Translations under genes and position numbers: made by a program
Part shown: positions 1-8,175 of the stretch, piece by piece
Position numbering within the stretch: the first letter of the stretch is position 1
Layout of the letters: each line of letters starts with the position of its first letter
Assembly (NCBI RefSeq): GCF_003946575.1
Contig: NZ_RHOP01000009.1
Location: 37,075-101,074 of the forward strand
Reading direction: 5' to 3'
Source: Companilactobacillus jidongensis
GTDB taxonomy: Bacteria; Bacillota; Bacilli; Lactobacillales; Lactobacillaceae
Length of the DNA stretch: 64,000 nucleotides
The notes under the pieces: model-generated
What the model was told of the DNA's origin: nothing
Seen by the model: only the letters and a program-made list of their open reading frames with translations
Database searches by the model: none

Positions 1-1640
1 ATTCCTATACCCTTGAAAAAACTGTCAGTGTTTATACTTCATTAGAAACAAAAGGTGATTTAGTTGAAGCTGTTAAATCACATTCATATCACAAAACCTT
101 TGCTGATGCCGTCAATAATTCAATGGAATGCTGGCAAGATATTTGGAGCAATGAATATTTAGAAATCGATGGCGATATTACCTCTCAAAAACTGCTACAT
201 CTGAATGCCTTTCACGCCACCGTTTCGGCTCAACAAAATGTCAATCAAGATCTTGATGTTTCAGTTGGAGCCCGTGGATTACATGGCGAGGCCTATCGTG
301 GGCATGTCTTCTGGGACGAATTATTTATTTTGCCATATTACAATCTCCATTATCCTGACCTAACTAAGTCACTCTTAATGTATCGTTATAATCGTCTTGG
401 TGCTGCCAAAGAATATGCTAAATCAACTGGTAATGACGGGGCTATGTTCCCTTGGCAAAGTGGAATGACTGGAGATGAACAATCGCAGGTAATGCATTTG
501 AATCCTATCACTAACCAATGGGACCCCGATAATTCTCGTAAGCAACGACATGTTTCACTATCGATTGCTTATAATATCTGGAATTACTACAGCATGACAA
601 ATGACGAAGACTTCATTCGTGATTATGGACTAGAAATGCTATTGAATATCACTAAGTTCTGGATCAGTATGACTGATTATAATAAGGAAACTGGTAAATA
701 TTCTATCTCTAATGTCATGGGACCAGATGAATTTCATGAAGGCTATCCTGAGAAAGAAGACAGTGGTCTGACTAACAACGCGTATACAAACATCATGACT
801 AGCTGGGTCTTCAAAAAAGTTGAATACTTCTCAACTCATGAGTCACAGGAGATTCTCGATGATAATTATAAACGTGCTGATTTTTCCAAAGAAGACTTAG
901 CGAAGACAAAGAAAATCAGACACAACCTCGAACTTGAATTTAATAAGGACAATATCCTCGCTCAATTCGATGGTTACTTCGATCTCAAACCAATTGATTT
1001 CGACTATTATCGGCGTCAATATGGAGATATATCCAGAATGGACCGTATCCTCAAAGCTGAAGGAGATAATCCCGATGACTACCAAGTAGCTAAGCAAGCC
1101 GATTCGTTAATGGCACTATACGCTTTGAGAGAACCAACTTTTTTTCACATAATGTCTGATTTGGGTTATGACATTCCAGACAAGCATGATTTCATAACAA
1201 AAAATATTGAATACTATCTAAGTCGAACAACTCACGGATCTACCCTCTCTAGAATTGTTTACGCAATGTTAGCACTCAAGGTCAACAACAATGATCTTGC
1301 CTGGGAACTCTTCTCTCAAGCACTAACCTCAGATTATTACGACATCCAGGGAGGAACGACGGCTGAAGGAATTCACTTAGGTGTCATGGGCGCAACTCTT
1401 AATGTCGTTACTTGCTTCTTTGCCGGCATTGATTATCGTGGACCTGAACTAGAAATCGACCCACATGTTCCTGATGCTTGGCAGAGTATCAAGTTCAATA
1501 TGTCATTCAAAGGAACTCGCTTCTATTTCACCGTCACCCACGACCAGGTACGTGTCATCCCTGATGATGACATCGTCGTAGTTTTCAAAGGTAACAAGAT
1601 TCAATTAGATGCTCACAAAGAAAAAATGTTAAATTATTAA
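1..1640 (+). CDS. Glycoside hydrolase family 65 phosphorylase, 5' end missing
   Basis: GH65 enzymes cleave alpha-glucosides such as maltose, trehalose or kojibiose with phosphate, giving beta-glucose 1-phosphate. The frame is open from base 3, so the gene begins outside the window; about 545 codons are present of the usual 750 or so. The (alpha/alpha)6-barrel signatures are clear: YRGHVFWDELF near bases 294-326, QSGMTGDE, RQRHVSL-like RKQRHVSL, and GPDEFH near bases 720-737, whose Glu is the family's general acid. TTAEGIHLGVMGAT near 1360-1400 belongs to the phosphate-binding region, followed by the C-terminal beta-sheet domain. The WDPDNSRKQRHVSL segment is unlike classical lactobacillus maltose phosphorylase, so substrate is left open (kojibiose or a related disaccharide is possible). 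Family call is firm, specificity is not. Confidence 0.9.
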   Translation, partial: SYTLEKTVSVYTSLETKGDLVEAVKSHSYHKTFADAVNNSMECWQDIWSNEYLEIDGDITSQKLLHLNAFHATVSAQQNVNQDLDVSVGARGLHGEAYRGHVFWDELFILPYYNLHYPDLTKSLLMYRYNRLGAAKEYAKSTGNDGAMFPWQSGMTGDEQSQVMHLNPITNQWDPDNSRKQRHVSLSIAYNIWNYYSMTNDEDFIRDYGLEMLLNITKFWISMTDYNKETGKYSISNVMGPDEFHEGYPEKEDSGLTNNAYTNIMTSWVFKKVEYFSTHESQEILDDNYKRADFSKEDLAKTKKIRHNLELEFNKDNILAQFDGYFDLKPIDFDYYRRQYGDISRMDRILKAEGDNPDDYQVAKQADSLMALYALREPTFFHIMSDLGYDIPDKHDFITKNIEYYLSRTTHGSTLSRIVYAMLALKVNNNDLAWELFSQALTSDYYDIQGGTTAEGIHLGVMGATLNVVTCFFAGIDYRGPELEIDPHVPDAWQSIKFNMSFKGTRFYFTVTHDQVRVIPDDDIVVVFKGNKIQLDAHKEKMLNY

Positions 1641-1650
1641 AACAAATTTA

Positions 1651-1678
1651 TTGAATAACCGTCACAAAAGTATATGAT
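1651..1678 (+). promoter_or_regulatory. Probable promoter of the MATE gene
   Basis: TTGAAT at 1651-1656 and TATGAT at 1673-1678 are separated by 16 bases, placing a start point shortly before the ribosome binding site at 1700-1706. Seen by eye only. Confidence 0.45.
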
Positions 1679-1715
1679 AGAATGACTGTGATTACTTTTG
1701 AGGGGGTTATTTTTT

Positions 1716-3080
1716 GTGACTGATTTAACAACTGGAAGGCCTATCAAAGTTATCTTTCTATACACAATTCCTTTGTTATTAGGTAACTTCTTCCAACAAT
1801 TTTATAATTTTATCGACACTTTGATCGTTGGTAAAACCATCAGTGTCAATGCTCTAGCCAGTGTTGGTGCCACTGGTGGCTTAACTAGTTTGGTCATTGG
1901 TTTTGCAATGGGCATGACGAGTGGTTTGACAATTCTTACTGCTAGACGTTACGGTGCTGGCGATGAAAGAGGTGTGACCAAGAGTTTTGCATCCGGTATC
2001 TTGATCTCGCTATTCATCACGGTTATCTTCACCGCTGTGGCCATGTTAATAGCTTATCCATTACTGGTAATTATGCAGACGCCAAAAGTTCTTTTGCATA
2101 ATGCCTTTGTATTTTTGGAAATAATCTTTGCCGGAATTTTTGCCTTTGTCGGATTTGATTTCTTAGGCAATACCATGCGAGCACTTGGAAATTCCCGTGT
2201 ACCACTGTTCTTTTTGATGGTAAGTACTGTTCTGAATATTCTTTTAGAATTAGTATTTATTCTCTACTTACACATGGGAGTTGCTGGAGCTGGTTTAGCA
2301 ACCGTCTTAGCACAAACGATCACGATGGTTATTCTGTGGTTCTATATTAGAAAAAAAATTCCGTACTTAGTAATTGGTTTTTCGGACTTTAAAATTGATA
2401 AAGATGAACTGAAAGAATTACTGAGAATGAGTTTGCCAATGGGATTCCAATCATCAATAATTGCTATCGGCTCAATCATTCTACAATTCATGCTCAATAC
2501 GTTGGGCGCTCAAGCAGTCGCTGCTTATACTGTCGCAGGTAGAGTTGAACAAATTGCTACTTTACCAGCAATGAGTTTTGGGATTGCCTTAGTCAATTAC
2601 ACTGCTCAGAACCTTGGAGCTAAGCACTATTCAAGAATTTTGGAGGGTGTAAAAAAAGGCCTGATCATGTCAATTACCTCAAGTGTTATTATTGGAGCGC
2701 TATTAGTCTTATTTGGTCGAAATATTTCGCACTTGTTTATGAATGGTCCAGAAACACACGTCTTGAACTTGATTCAAATTTACTACTGGTTCAACGGTAC
2801 CATGTACTTCATGCTCTCGATCCTGTTCATCGTCAGATACACTCTACAAGGATTGGGTAACCAAAAAGCACCGACTATTGCCGGTGTAGCGGAACTACTA
2901 ATGAGAATTTTTGCCAGTGTCGTCATGATTCGCTTCTTCGGATTCTACGGTGCTGCAATGGCTAGTCCTTTGGCTTGGATCGGTTCAGTCTTAGTTCTAG
3001 TAAGTACTTGGAAAATCGAACTAAATCGTCTTAGAAAACTCCAAGATGAATCAGAACAAATCAAAAATGTAACAGATTAA
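1716..3080 (+). CDS. MATE family efflux transporter
   Basis: Twelve-helix multidrug and toxin extrusion carrier of the cytoplasmic membrane, exporting organic cations or drugs with Na+ or H+ antiport. The protein opens with TGRPIKVIFLYTIPLLLGNFFQQ, a typical MATE first helix, and has the duplicated six-plus-six helix layout and about 454 residues, normal for the family. Start: a TTG at 1698 is in frame, but it overlaps the GAGGGGG ribosome binding site at 1700-1706, so GTG at 1716 (9-base spacing) is the better start. It is followed by a strong terminator and stands alone transcriptionally. Substrate cannot be told from sequence. Confidence 0.9.
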   Translation: MTDLTTGRPIKVIFLYTIPLLLGNFFQQFYNFIDTLIVGKTISVNALASVGATGGLTSLVIGFAMGMTSGLTILTARRYGAGDERGVTKSFASGILISLFITVIFTAVAMLIAYPLLVIMQTPKVLLHNAFVFLEIIFAGIFAFVGFDFLGNTMRALGNSRVPLFFLMVSTVLNILLELVFILYLHMGVAGAGLATVLAQTITMVILWFYIRKKIPYLVIGFSDFKIDKDELKELLRMSLPMGFQSSIIAIGSIILQFMLNTLGAQAVAAYTVAGRVEQIATLPAMSFGIALVNYTAQNLGAKHYSRILEGVKKGLIMSITSSVIIGALLVLFGRNISHLFMNGPETHVLNLIQIYYWFNGTMYFMLSILFIVRYTLQGLGNQKAPTIAGVAELLMRIFASVVMIRFFGFYGAAMASPLAWIGSVLVLVSTWKIELNRLRKLQDESEQIKNVTD

Positions 3081-3125
3081 AAAGAACTTTATTAACTGAT
3101 TTTTTAAGTTAATAAGGTTCTTTTT
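3081..3125 (+). terminator. Rho-independent terminator of the MATE gene
   Basis: Arms 3081-3097 and 3107-3123 pair over 17 bases with one mismatch, and the right arm runs into a T tract. Confidence 0.85.
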
Positions 3126-3254
3126 ATTTAATAATCAATTACTAAATATTTTTATAAATGGAATGTTTAAGAATCACATAAGCAAATTTTAGATTGATCC
3201 CCTTAGCTATTTCACATTGTAAAATTCTTATATAACTGTAGGAGGTTATATATT

Positions 3255-4307
3255 ATGAGAAGAAACGGATTATTGATCAGTGCTACCATGGCTGTTTTGA
3301 TTGCTCCAACAATGCTTGGCGGATTAGCATTAGACGCAACGACAGTTCACGCTGATTCAAAAATGATTGGTACTGTCAGACGTGACGGTGGAAAACTTGT
3401 TAACGAAAATGGTGTCTTGATCCCAGGTCGTACCCTTAGCAACTTCACCTCTTGGAGATTAGGTACTCTAAAAAATATCAACGGTGTTGACTATTACCAG
3501 GTTGCCACTAATGAATGGATCAAAGCTGCTTCAGTTGAAATAAATGATGCTACCGCAAACTATTCTGTCAACGATGGATTAGTTAAGACACCCGGATATG
3601 TCGGTACAATTAGACGCAATGGTGGTTCAACAGTTAATGATAACGGTGAATATACTGGAAATCACTTAGGTAATTTCACTTCATGGAAACTGGACGCAAA
3701 GAAAGAAATGCGTGGTACGATTTATTATCGAGTTGCGACTAATCAATGGATTGCCGCAGCATCAATGGACATTGCTACGAACAATTCGGGAATCACGCAT
3801 ACTCCTGGATTCATTGGAACCATCTTCCATGGTGGTACTCTTTCATACACTGATAACGGTCAAATTACCAACAATGCCTTTGGAAATTACACATCTTGGA
3901 AACTCGATGCTAAAAAAATCATGAATGGTCAAATATTTTATCGTGTTGCAACTAATCAATGGATTGAAGAAAGCGCCATGTCAGTTGCTGACGCTAACGG
4001 TCATATCATAAATCAATCACAAACCGACAAAGACACAAATAATATCAATAACTGGGATCCGTATGAAGCTCAATCGATGGGCCTAAGAGACTATTACGAC
4101 AGTAGTACTAATACTTACGTTCACAATCCATATGGTGCAGGATCAATGTTTACGATTTACAAAGTTGTTAAAAATATCAATGGTAAGTACTTCTTCTTGA
4201 TTGATCAAAACAACAAATGGTTACCATCTGATGATTTTGACAACATACCTCAACGTGTCTTTAATTCAGCTGAGTATGAACCTTACTTTGCCACTTCTGT
4301 TAAATAA
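3255..4307 (+). CDS. Secreted SLAP-repeat surface protein
   Basis: Secreted cell-surface protein of 350 residues. A signal peptide (MRRNGLLISATMAV..., probable cleavage after VHA, about residue 33) is followed by three clear SLAP-like repeats of about 60-75 residues, each with GTVRR or GTI near the start, a central TSW(R/K)L and a closing YYQVATNEWI or YRVATNQWI. A degenerate fourth unit with WLPSDDF lies at the C terminus. SLAP domains (surface layer protein A type) attach proteins non-covalently to wall polymers in lactobacilli. There is no catalytic domain, so this may be a structural or adhesin-like wall protein. Start ATG 3255 has the strong site AGGAGG just upstream. Neighbour 4655-6493 also ends in SLAP units but is separately transcribed. 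Confidence 0.85.
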   Translation: MRRNGLLISATMAVLIAPTMLGGLALDATTVHADSKMIGTVRRDGGKLVNENGVLIPGRTLSNFTSWRLGTLKNINGVDYYQVATNEWIKAASVEINDATANYSVNDGLVKTPGYVGTIRRNGGSTVNDNGEYTGNHLGNFTSWKLDAKKEMRGTIYYRVATNQWIAAASMDIATNNSGITHTPGFIGTIFHGGTLSYTDNGQITNNAFGNYTSWKLDAKKIMNGQIFYRVATNQWIEESAMSVADANGHIINQSQTDKDTNNINNWDPYEAQSMGLRDYYDSSTNTYVHNPYGAGSMFTIYKVVKNINGKYFFLIDQNNKWLPSDDFDNIPQRVFNSAEYEPYFATSVK

Positions 4308-4331
4308 GCATCAGTATACAATTAGTAAACA

Positions 4332-4368
4332 TTTTTTCAAAATATACAGTCAGTATATTTTGAAAAAA
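4332..4368. repeat. Perfect 16-base palindrome without T tract
   Basis: TTTTTTCAAAATATAC at 4332-4347 is exactly matched by its complement at 4353-4368 across a 5-base loop. The T run opens and the A run closes it, the reverse of an intrinsic terminator on either strand, so a protein-binding or mRNA 3'-end role is more likely. Confidence 0.6.
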
Positions 4369-4477
4369 TATAATCAATAAAAAATAACAATGTGACAGTC
4401 AATTATCATTTTAATGACGGTTATCATCTTCGATCGTTAGTATACAAAAATGCTATGCATCAGTATTTACACTACTT

Positions 4478-4520
4478 AATAGACACATTCATATTAATAT
4501 ATGAATGTGTCTATTTTATT
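4478..4520 (+). terminator. Terminator of the 3255 SLAP gene
   Basis: Perfect 17-base arms at 4478-4494 and 4499-4515 with a 4-base loop, followed by a T-rich stretch. Confidence 0.75.
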
Positions 4521-4654
4521 AACAAATATTTTTATTTTTATGTAATGAATAAGTTGATTTTATCGATTTAGCTAATTATTTCTTTCACAATGTGAGTTTA
4601 TACATTCAACAAATCATTTATAATTTTTATTATCATAAATCGAGGAGAGAAGTT

Positions 4655-6493
4655 ATGAAGATAAACAATAAAATTACTATTATAGGTATATCCCTTTTTT
4701 CAACTATGGCTTTGCTGAACTCACAGGCTATTAGTGTTAAATCAGACAACAACAATGATAACAATTCAACATTGGTTACATCCAAAGATGATTCTTCAAT
4801 TACAAAGGTTCCATTAATATTGAAATCAGACGTGGGTAGTGACAATAAGGTATACGCACCTGAAGACACTCCAACTGAGTTAACTGGTGAATTTAATATT
4901 AGTAGTGATATTACTGAAGATGATCTACCTAACAGTTTAAAAGAAATACCTGGCTACACTCTAAATTACATCAGTGATTCGAAAATAGATCTTGATGAGG
5001 ATGGCAATGTCAAACCAATTGTAATCAATTACACCGCCAATAAAGATACACCATATACAATTACTTATATTGATAAAAACACTGGTGAAACAATTGGAAC
5101 ACATCATGCTAAAACAGGACTAATGGGAACTCAGTTTAATTACAGTCTAGATGTACTTACTGATGATGAAATTGCTCCAAATTTTAACGTATCAGAGTAT
5201 CACACTGATAGTATCGAACCTAAAAACACTTTAACTCAATATGATCAATCATTTACCGCATATGTAATCGATACAGAGCCAATAACGGCCACATTCATAC
5301 AAACCAATAGCTCAGGTGAATTACTATATCCGACTACAACAATAGTAAACTATCCAACAAATATCATGGGCGACACCATAGTCATCGACAGTAATACTTT
5401 GTCAATACCTGACGATCTTAGTATTGACTGGGAAAAATCATTGTACACCGGAACACATGACGGACAAGGCGGCAGTTTAGGATTTGAATTTTTATTAAAC
5501 AATGTACAGTCAACTGAAGATTTAGATGAGTCGTGTAATTTTATAGATTTATTTAACACACTTGCTTTCAGCATAGATTCAGGTTCTTACGAACCAATGG
5601 ACATGACTTTTAACATCGTTTACAAGACCACAAAAAACACCATCAGCTATCAAACTTCCGACGGAACTGAAGTTGGAACTGGTTCAGCCGAAGACGGATT
5701 AGGACATACAATTTCCAATGACATAATTTCATCACAACTACCAAAAGAATACAGACTGGTAGACGACAGTACCGAATATACTATTACCGATTCAACCGAC
5801 CCAATTATTGTGCTAGTTCAAAAAGATCAAAATTCAGGTGGATCAGGTAATGGTTCAGGATCTGGCTCAGGTTCAAATAACGGTGGCGATACCGATACAG
5901 GTTCGGAAGACAGTATTGAAAATATTGATAATACCATAAGCACCTACCCCGGTTCAGCACCGATAACTCTATATGACAATGATGGCAATGAACTCGATCA
6001 AGCTGTGGCACCAGGTTCGGATTGGTATACTGACCAAAAGAAAACCGTTGGCGATAATATATTCTATCGTGTATCAACTAATACATGGGTCAATGCTAGT
6101 GATGCTTACATTTATTATGCCAATAAGGCGACTGTAAGGACTTACTCTGATTCAAACAAATCACTAACAACGGCTGATAATAAGACCGTAAATCGTGGAA
6201 TCAAATCGGGAACAGATTGGTATAGTAATCGTTATGCATATTTCAACAATGAAAAACACTATCAAGTAGCGACAAACGAATGGGTTCATTCAGATGATAT
6301 CTATGAATATCAATCAGCTTCTTCTAAAATTACTACAAATAAAGCAACAGAAACTTACGATGATCTAGGTAATAACATTAACACAATTGCAAATGCTTCA
6401 AGTTATTACACCGACAGAGTGGCTACCATCAACGGGGTACAAATGTACCGCATAGCCACAAATGAATGGGTTCCTGTCTCAGACGTAAACTAA
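4655..6493 (+). CDS. Secreted protein with MucBP-like repeats and C-terminal SLAP repeats
   Basis: Extracellular protein of about 612 residues. The frame is open from 4592, but GAGGAGAG at 4642-4649 places the start at ATG 4655. A signal peptide (MKINNKITIIGISLFSTMALLNSQA) leads to an acidic Asn-rich segment and two or more beta-rich units of the MucBP type (YTITYIDKNTGETIGTHHAK, later ISYQTSDGTEVGTGSAEDG). A Gly/Ser-rich linker (SGGSGNGSGSGSGSNN) separates these from three SLAP-like units carrying YRVSTNTWV, YQVATNEWV and YRIATNEWV. MucBP-type domains occur in mucus- and host-binding proteins, so an adhesin is plausible; the SLAP units would tether it to the wall. The same linker plus three-SLAP tail recurs in the 8176-10824 protein. 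Confidence 0.8.
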   Translation: MKINNKITIIGISLFSTMALLNSQAISVKSDNNNDNNSTLVTSKDDSSITKVPLILKSDVGSDNKVYAPEDTPTELTGEFNISSDITEDDLPNSLKEIPGYTLNYISDSKIDLDEDGNVKPIVINYTANKDTPYTITYIDKNTGETIGTHHAKTGLMGTQFNYSLDVLTDDEIAPNFNVSEYHTDSIEPKNTLTQYDQSFTAYVIDTEPITATFIQTNSSGELLYPTTTIVNYPTNIMGDTIVIDSNTLSIPDDLSIDWEKSLYTGTHDGQGGSLGFEFLLNNVQSTEDLDESCNFIDLFNTLAFSIDSGSYEPMDMTFNIVYKTTKNTISYQTSDGTEVGTGSAEDGLGHTISNDIISSQLPKEYRLVDDSTEYTITDSTDPIIVLVQKDQNSGGSGNGSGSGSGSNNGGDTDTGSEDSIENIDNTISTYPGSAPITLYDNDGNELDQAVAPGSDWYTDQKKTVGDNIFYRVSTNTWVNASDAYIYYANKATVRTYSDSNKSLTTADNKTVNRGIKSGTDWYSNRYAYFNNEKHYQVATNEWVHSDDIYEYQSASSKITTNKATETYDDLGNNINTIANASSYYTDRVATINGVQMYRIATNEWVPVSDVN

Positions 6494-6525
6494 ATAAAGA
6501 ACATGAAAAAGCAAGTTTAATCTAA

Positions 6526-6567
6526 AAGAGTCACACATTTACTAATTAAATGTGTGACTCTTATTTT
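6526..6567. terminator. Bidirectional terminator
   Basis: Arms 6526-6541 and 6547-6562 are perfect 16-base complements; a T tract follows on the plus strand. It serves the 4655 gene and possibly the convergent dehydrogenase. Confidence 0.8.
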
Positions 6568-7446
6568 TTATTTCATATATGATTGAATCTTATCCATGAC
6601 TGAGTTCCAAACCAATTTTTCATTTTCCAATGAATAATAACGTTCACTAGGCTTTTGTTCTTTTGAATTACCAAAAAATTTACCAGAAACTCCCTCAACA
6701 TCTGGCGATGTGGCAAGATATATATCGGTCGATGCACCCTGCTCAGGTGTTGAAGCAAAATATGCGGCTAATTTAGTTCCAGCAATTTTATAAACCAAGT
6801 TAATCCAAAATCCTTTGTCGCCTGATTGACCAAAGGCTGTCGCAACCATTCCTGGATGAGATACATTGATCGTCACATTATTGATCCCACGACTTTGTAA
6901 AATTCTTGATTGACGGCGAGCTATCCAAATCATGTATAGTTTTGAAATATTATATTTACGTTGACCGCCATAATTTCCTGTTAAATTAAGATCACCCATA
7001 TCTGGTCTCCCAGACATTCTATGCGCAGCAGAAGAAGTGTAGATTACACGTGCAGAAGCACTCTTTTTCAAAGAATCCATTAATAGATCCGTCAATAATA
7101 ATGGTGAATAGACATTTAATGTCAATGTATTATCAACCCCATCTGAATTTTGTCCACTGTCATTACTTAATACTGCACCCGCATTATTAACTAATACATC
7201 CAAGTGATCATAACGTTTCTTAAATGCCTCGGCCATATTCTTAATATCTTCAAACGAGAATAAATCAGCTAGTAAGTATTCAATATCATTGTTTCCTGTA
7301 ATTTGTTTAATTTCCTCAACAACGTGCTGAGTTTTTACTTCATTGCGACCATGAATAATGACCTTCATACCATTTTTTGCCAAGCCTATTGCAACATGCT
7401 TACCTATTCCACCAGTTGCTCCTGTGATTAATGCAATTTTTTTCAT
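6568..7446 (-). CDS. Short-chain dehydrogenase/reductase (SDR)
   Basis: NAD(P)-dependent oxidoreductase with a Rossmann fold, 292 residues. It has the SDR signatures TGATGGIGK (about residues 8-16), NNAGA, the serine in TSSAAH and the catalytic YNISK. The pattern resembles the retinol-dehydrogenase/WWOX-like branch. HGRN after the second strand (with Arg) suggests NADP preference, which is inference. Start ATG 7446 has AAGGAGAG at good spacing. It lies 75 bases downstream of the TetR gene on the same strand, but a terminator separates them, so it should have its own promoter; an operator-like motif at 7474-7485 sits there. The regulator is therefore likely to control it. Substrate unknown. 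Confidence 0.88.
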   Translation of the reverse strand: MKKIALITGATGGIGKHVAIGLAKNGMKVIIHGRNEVKTQHVVEEIKQITGNNDIEYLLADLFSFEDIKNMAEAFKKRYDHLDVLVNNAGAVLSNDSGQNSDGVDNTLTLNVYSPLLLTDLLMDSLKKSASARVIYTSSAAHRMSGRPDMGDLNLTGNYGGQRKYNISKLYMIWIARRQSRILQSRGINNVTINVSHPGMVATAFGQSGDKGFWINLVYKIAGTKLAAYFASTPEQGASTDIYLATSPDVEGVSGKFFGNSKEQKPSERYYSLENEKLVWNSVMDKIQSYMK

Positions 7447-7473
7447 CTTTATCTCTCCTTCAATAATAAAAGA

Positions 7474-7485
7474 ATGTTCGTTCTA
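7474..7485 (-). promoter_or_regulatory. Putative TetR operator of the SDR gene
   Basis: GAATGTTCGTTC, an imperfect dyad, shares 10 of 12 bases with GAATGCTCATTC at 8094-8105 next to the tetR start. It lies about 30 bases before the SDR start codon. Confidence 0.55.
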
Positions 7486-7494
7486 AAATAATTC

Positions 7495-7523
7495 AATTTA
7501 AAAGCACTCGATTATCGAGTGCT
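7495..7523 (-). terminator. Terminator of tetR
   Basis: AGCACTCG and CGAGTGCT pair around ATTAT, with a T tract on the minus strand. The hairpin overlaps the tetR stop codon. Confidence 0.75.
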
Positions 7524-8082
7524 ATGCTTTAATGGCATCCCAACACATTTTAAAAACCACATCAAAATCAACATTAGTCATAGATGATTCTTTATAAATT
7601 TGTGCTATTGGATACATGCAAAAACTAATCAACAAATTTGCATCTGTCTTCTTCAAAATTCCTTCTGAAATTCCTTTTTCGAACACATCATATACTGGTT
7701 TACCCCGTTTAGCTAAATCCTTTCGAACCGATAATGGTGTCATCACAGGTGAGGTGCCAGCTTGTTCCAAAAAATTAAAGTAGTCATTATTATCTTGAAT
7801 AAAGGACAAAATATTTTGACAGAATTTCATAATCATCTTTTTTACCGGTTGATCACTGGTCAAATTATTTGAACAAGCAATCAACATTGCTTGCTTGACT
7901 TCAGAATAAACTTTCTGGAACATATCCTCCTTATTCTCATAGTAAATATAGAGTGTCGATGCGGAAACACCGGCAGACTTTGCTATTTTTGACATAGACA
8001 CACTGACAAAACCAACTTCGTTAATTTGTTGGATTATTGCCTTTTGAATTGCTTCTTTTTTTTGTTCATCTTTCATTCTCAT
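7522..8082 (-). CDS. TetR/AcrR family regulator
   Basis: Ligand-responsive repressor of about 186 residues. The N-terminal helix-turn-helix is typical (VSMSKIAKSAGVSASTLYIYYENKEDMF), followed by an all-helical ligand-binding domain with no obvious ligand. The frame runs back to ATG 8103, but that codon lies inside an operator-like dyad (8094-8105) flanked by TTGACA (8112-8117) and CATTAT (8089-8094), 17 bases apart. The mRNA would therefore begin near 8082, so ATG 8082 or 8076 is preferred; neither has a good ribosome binding site, suggesting a leaderless or nearly leaderless message. Predicted to repress itself and the downstream SDR gene. Confidence 0.85.
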   Translation of the reverse strand: MRMKDEQKKEAIQKAIIQQINEVGFVSVSMSKIAKSAGVSASTLYIYYENKEDMFQKVYSEVKQAMLIACSNNLTSDQPVKKMIMKFCQNILSFIQDNNDYFNFLEQAGTSPVMTPLSVRKDLAKRGKPVYDVFEKGISEGILKKTDANLLISFCMYPIAQIYKESSMTNVDFDVVFKMCWDAIKA

Positions 8083-8088
8083 AAGTTT

Positions 8089-8117
8089 ATAATGAATGCT
8101 CATTCTTTTATTGTCAA
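8089..8117 (-). promoter_or_regulatory. tetR promoter with embedded operator
   Basis: On the minus strand TTGACA and CATTAT are separated by 17 bases, with dyad GAATGAGCATTC filling the spacer and edge of the -10. This is a classic position for autorepression. Confidence 0.6.
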
Positions 8118-8138
8118 CTGTTTTATTTCTTAAACATA

Positions 8139-8168
8139 AAAATAGCCGATCTCACGATCGGTTATTTC
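8139..8168 (-). terminator. Terminator of the DUF285/SLAP gene
   Basis: AATAGCCGATC and GATCGGTTATT pair around a short loop, with a T-rich run on the minus strand. Confidence 0.7.
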
Positions 8169-8175
8169 TGTATCA

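Larger units (their letters stand above)
4308..4654 (+). other. Intergenic region with two palindromes
   Basis: About 350 bases without a gene. It holds a perfect 16-base palindrome (4332-4347 with 4353-4368), a terminator (4478-4520), two copies of GCATCAGTAT, and a block TTTCACAATGTGA near 4580-4593. A similar TTTCACATTGTAA block precedes the 3255 gene, so the two SLAP genes may share a regulatory element. Confidence 0.5.
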
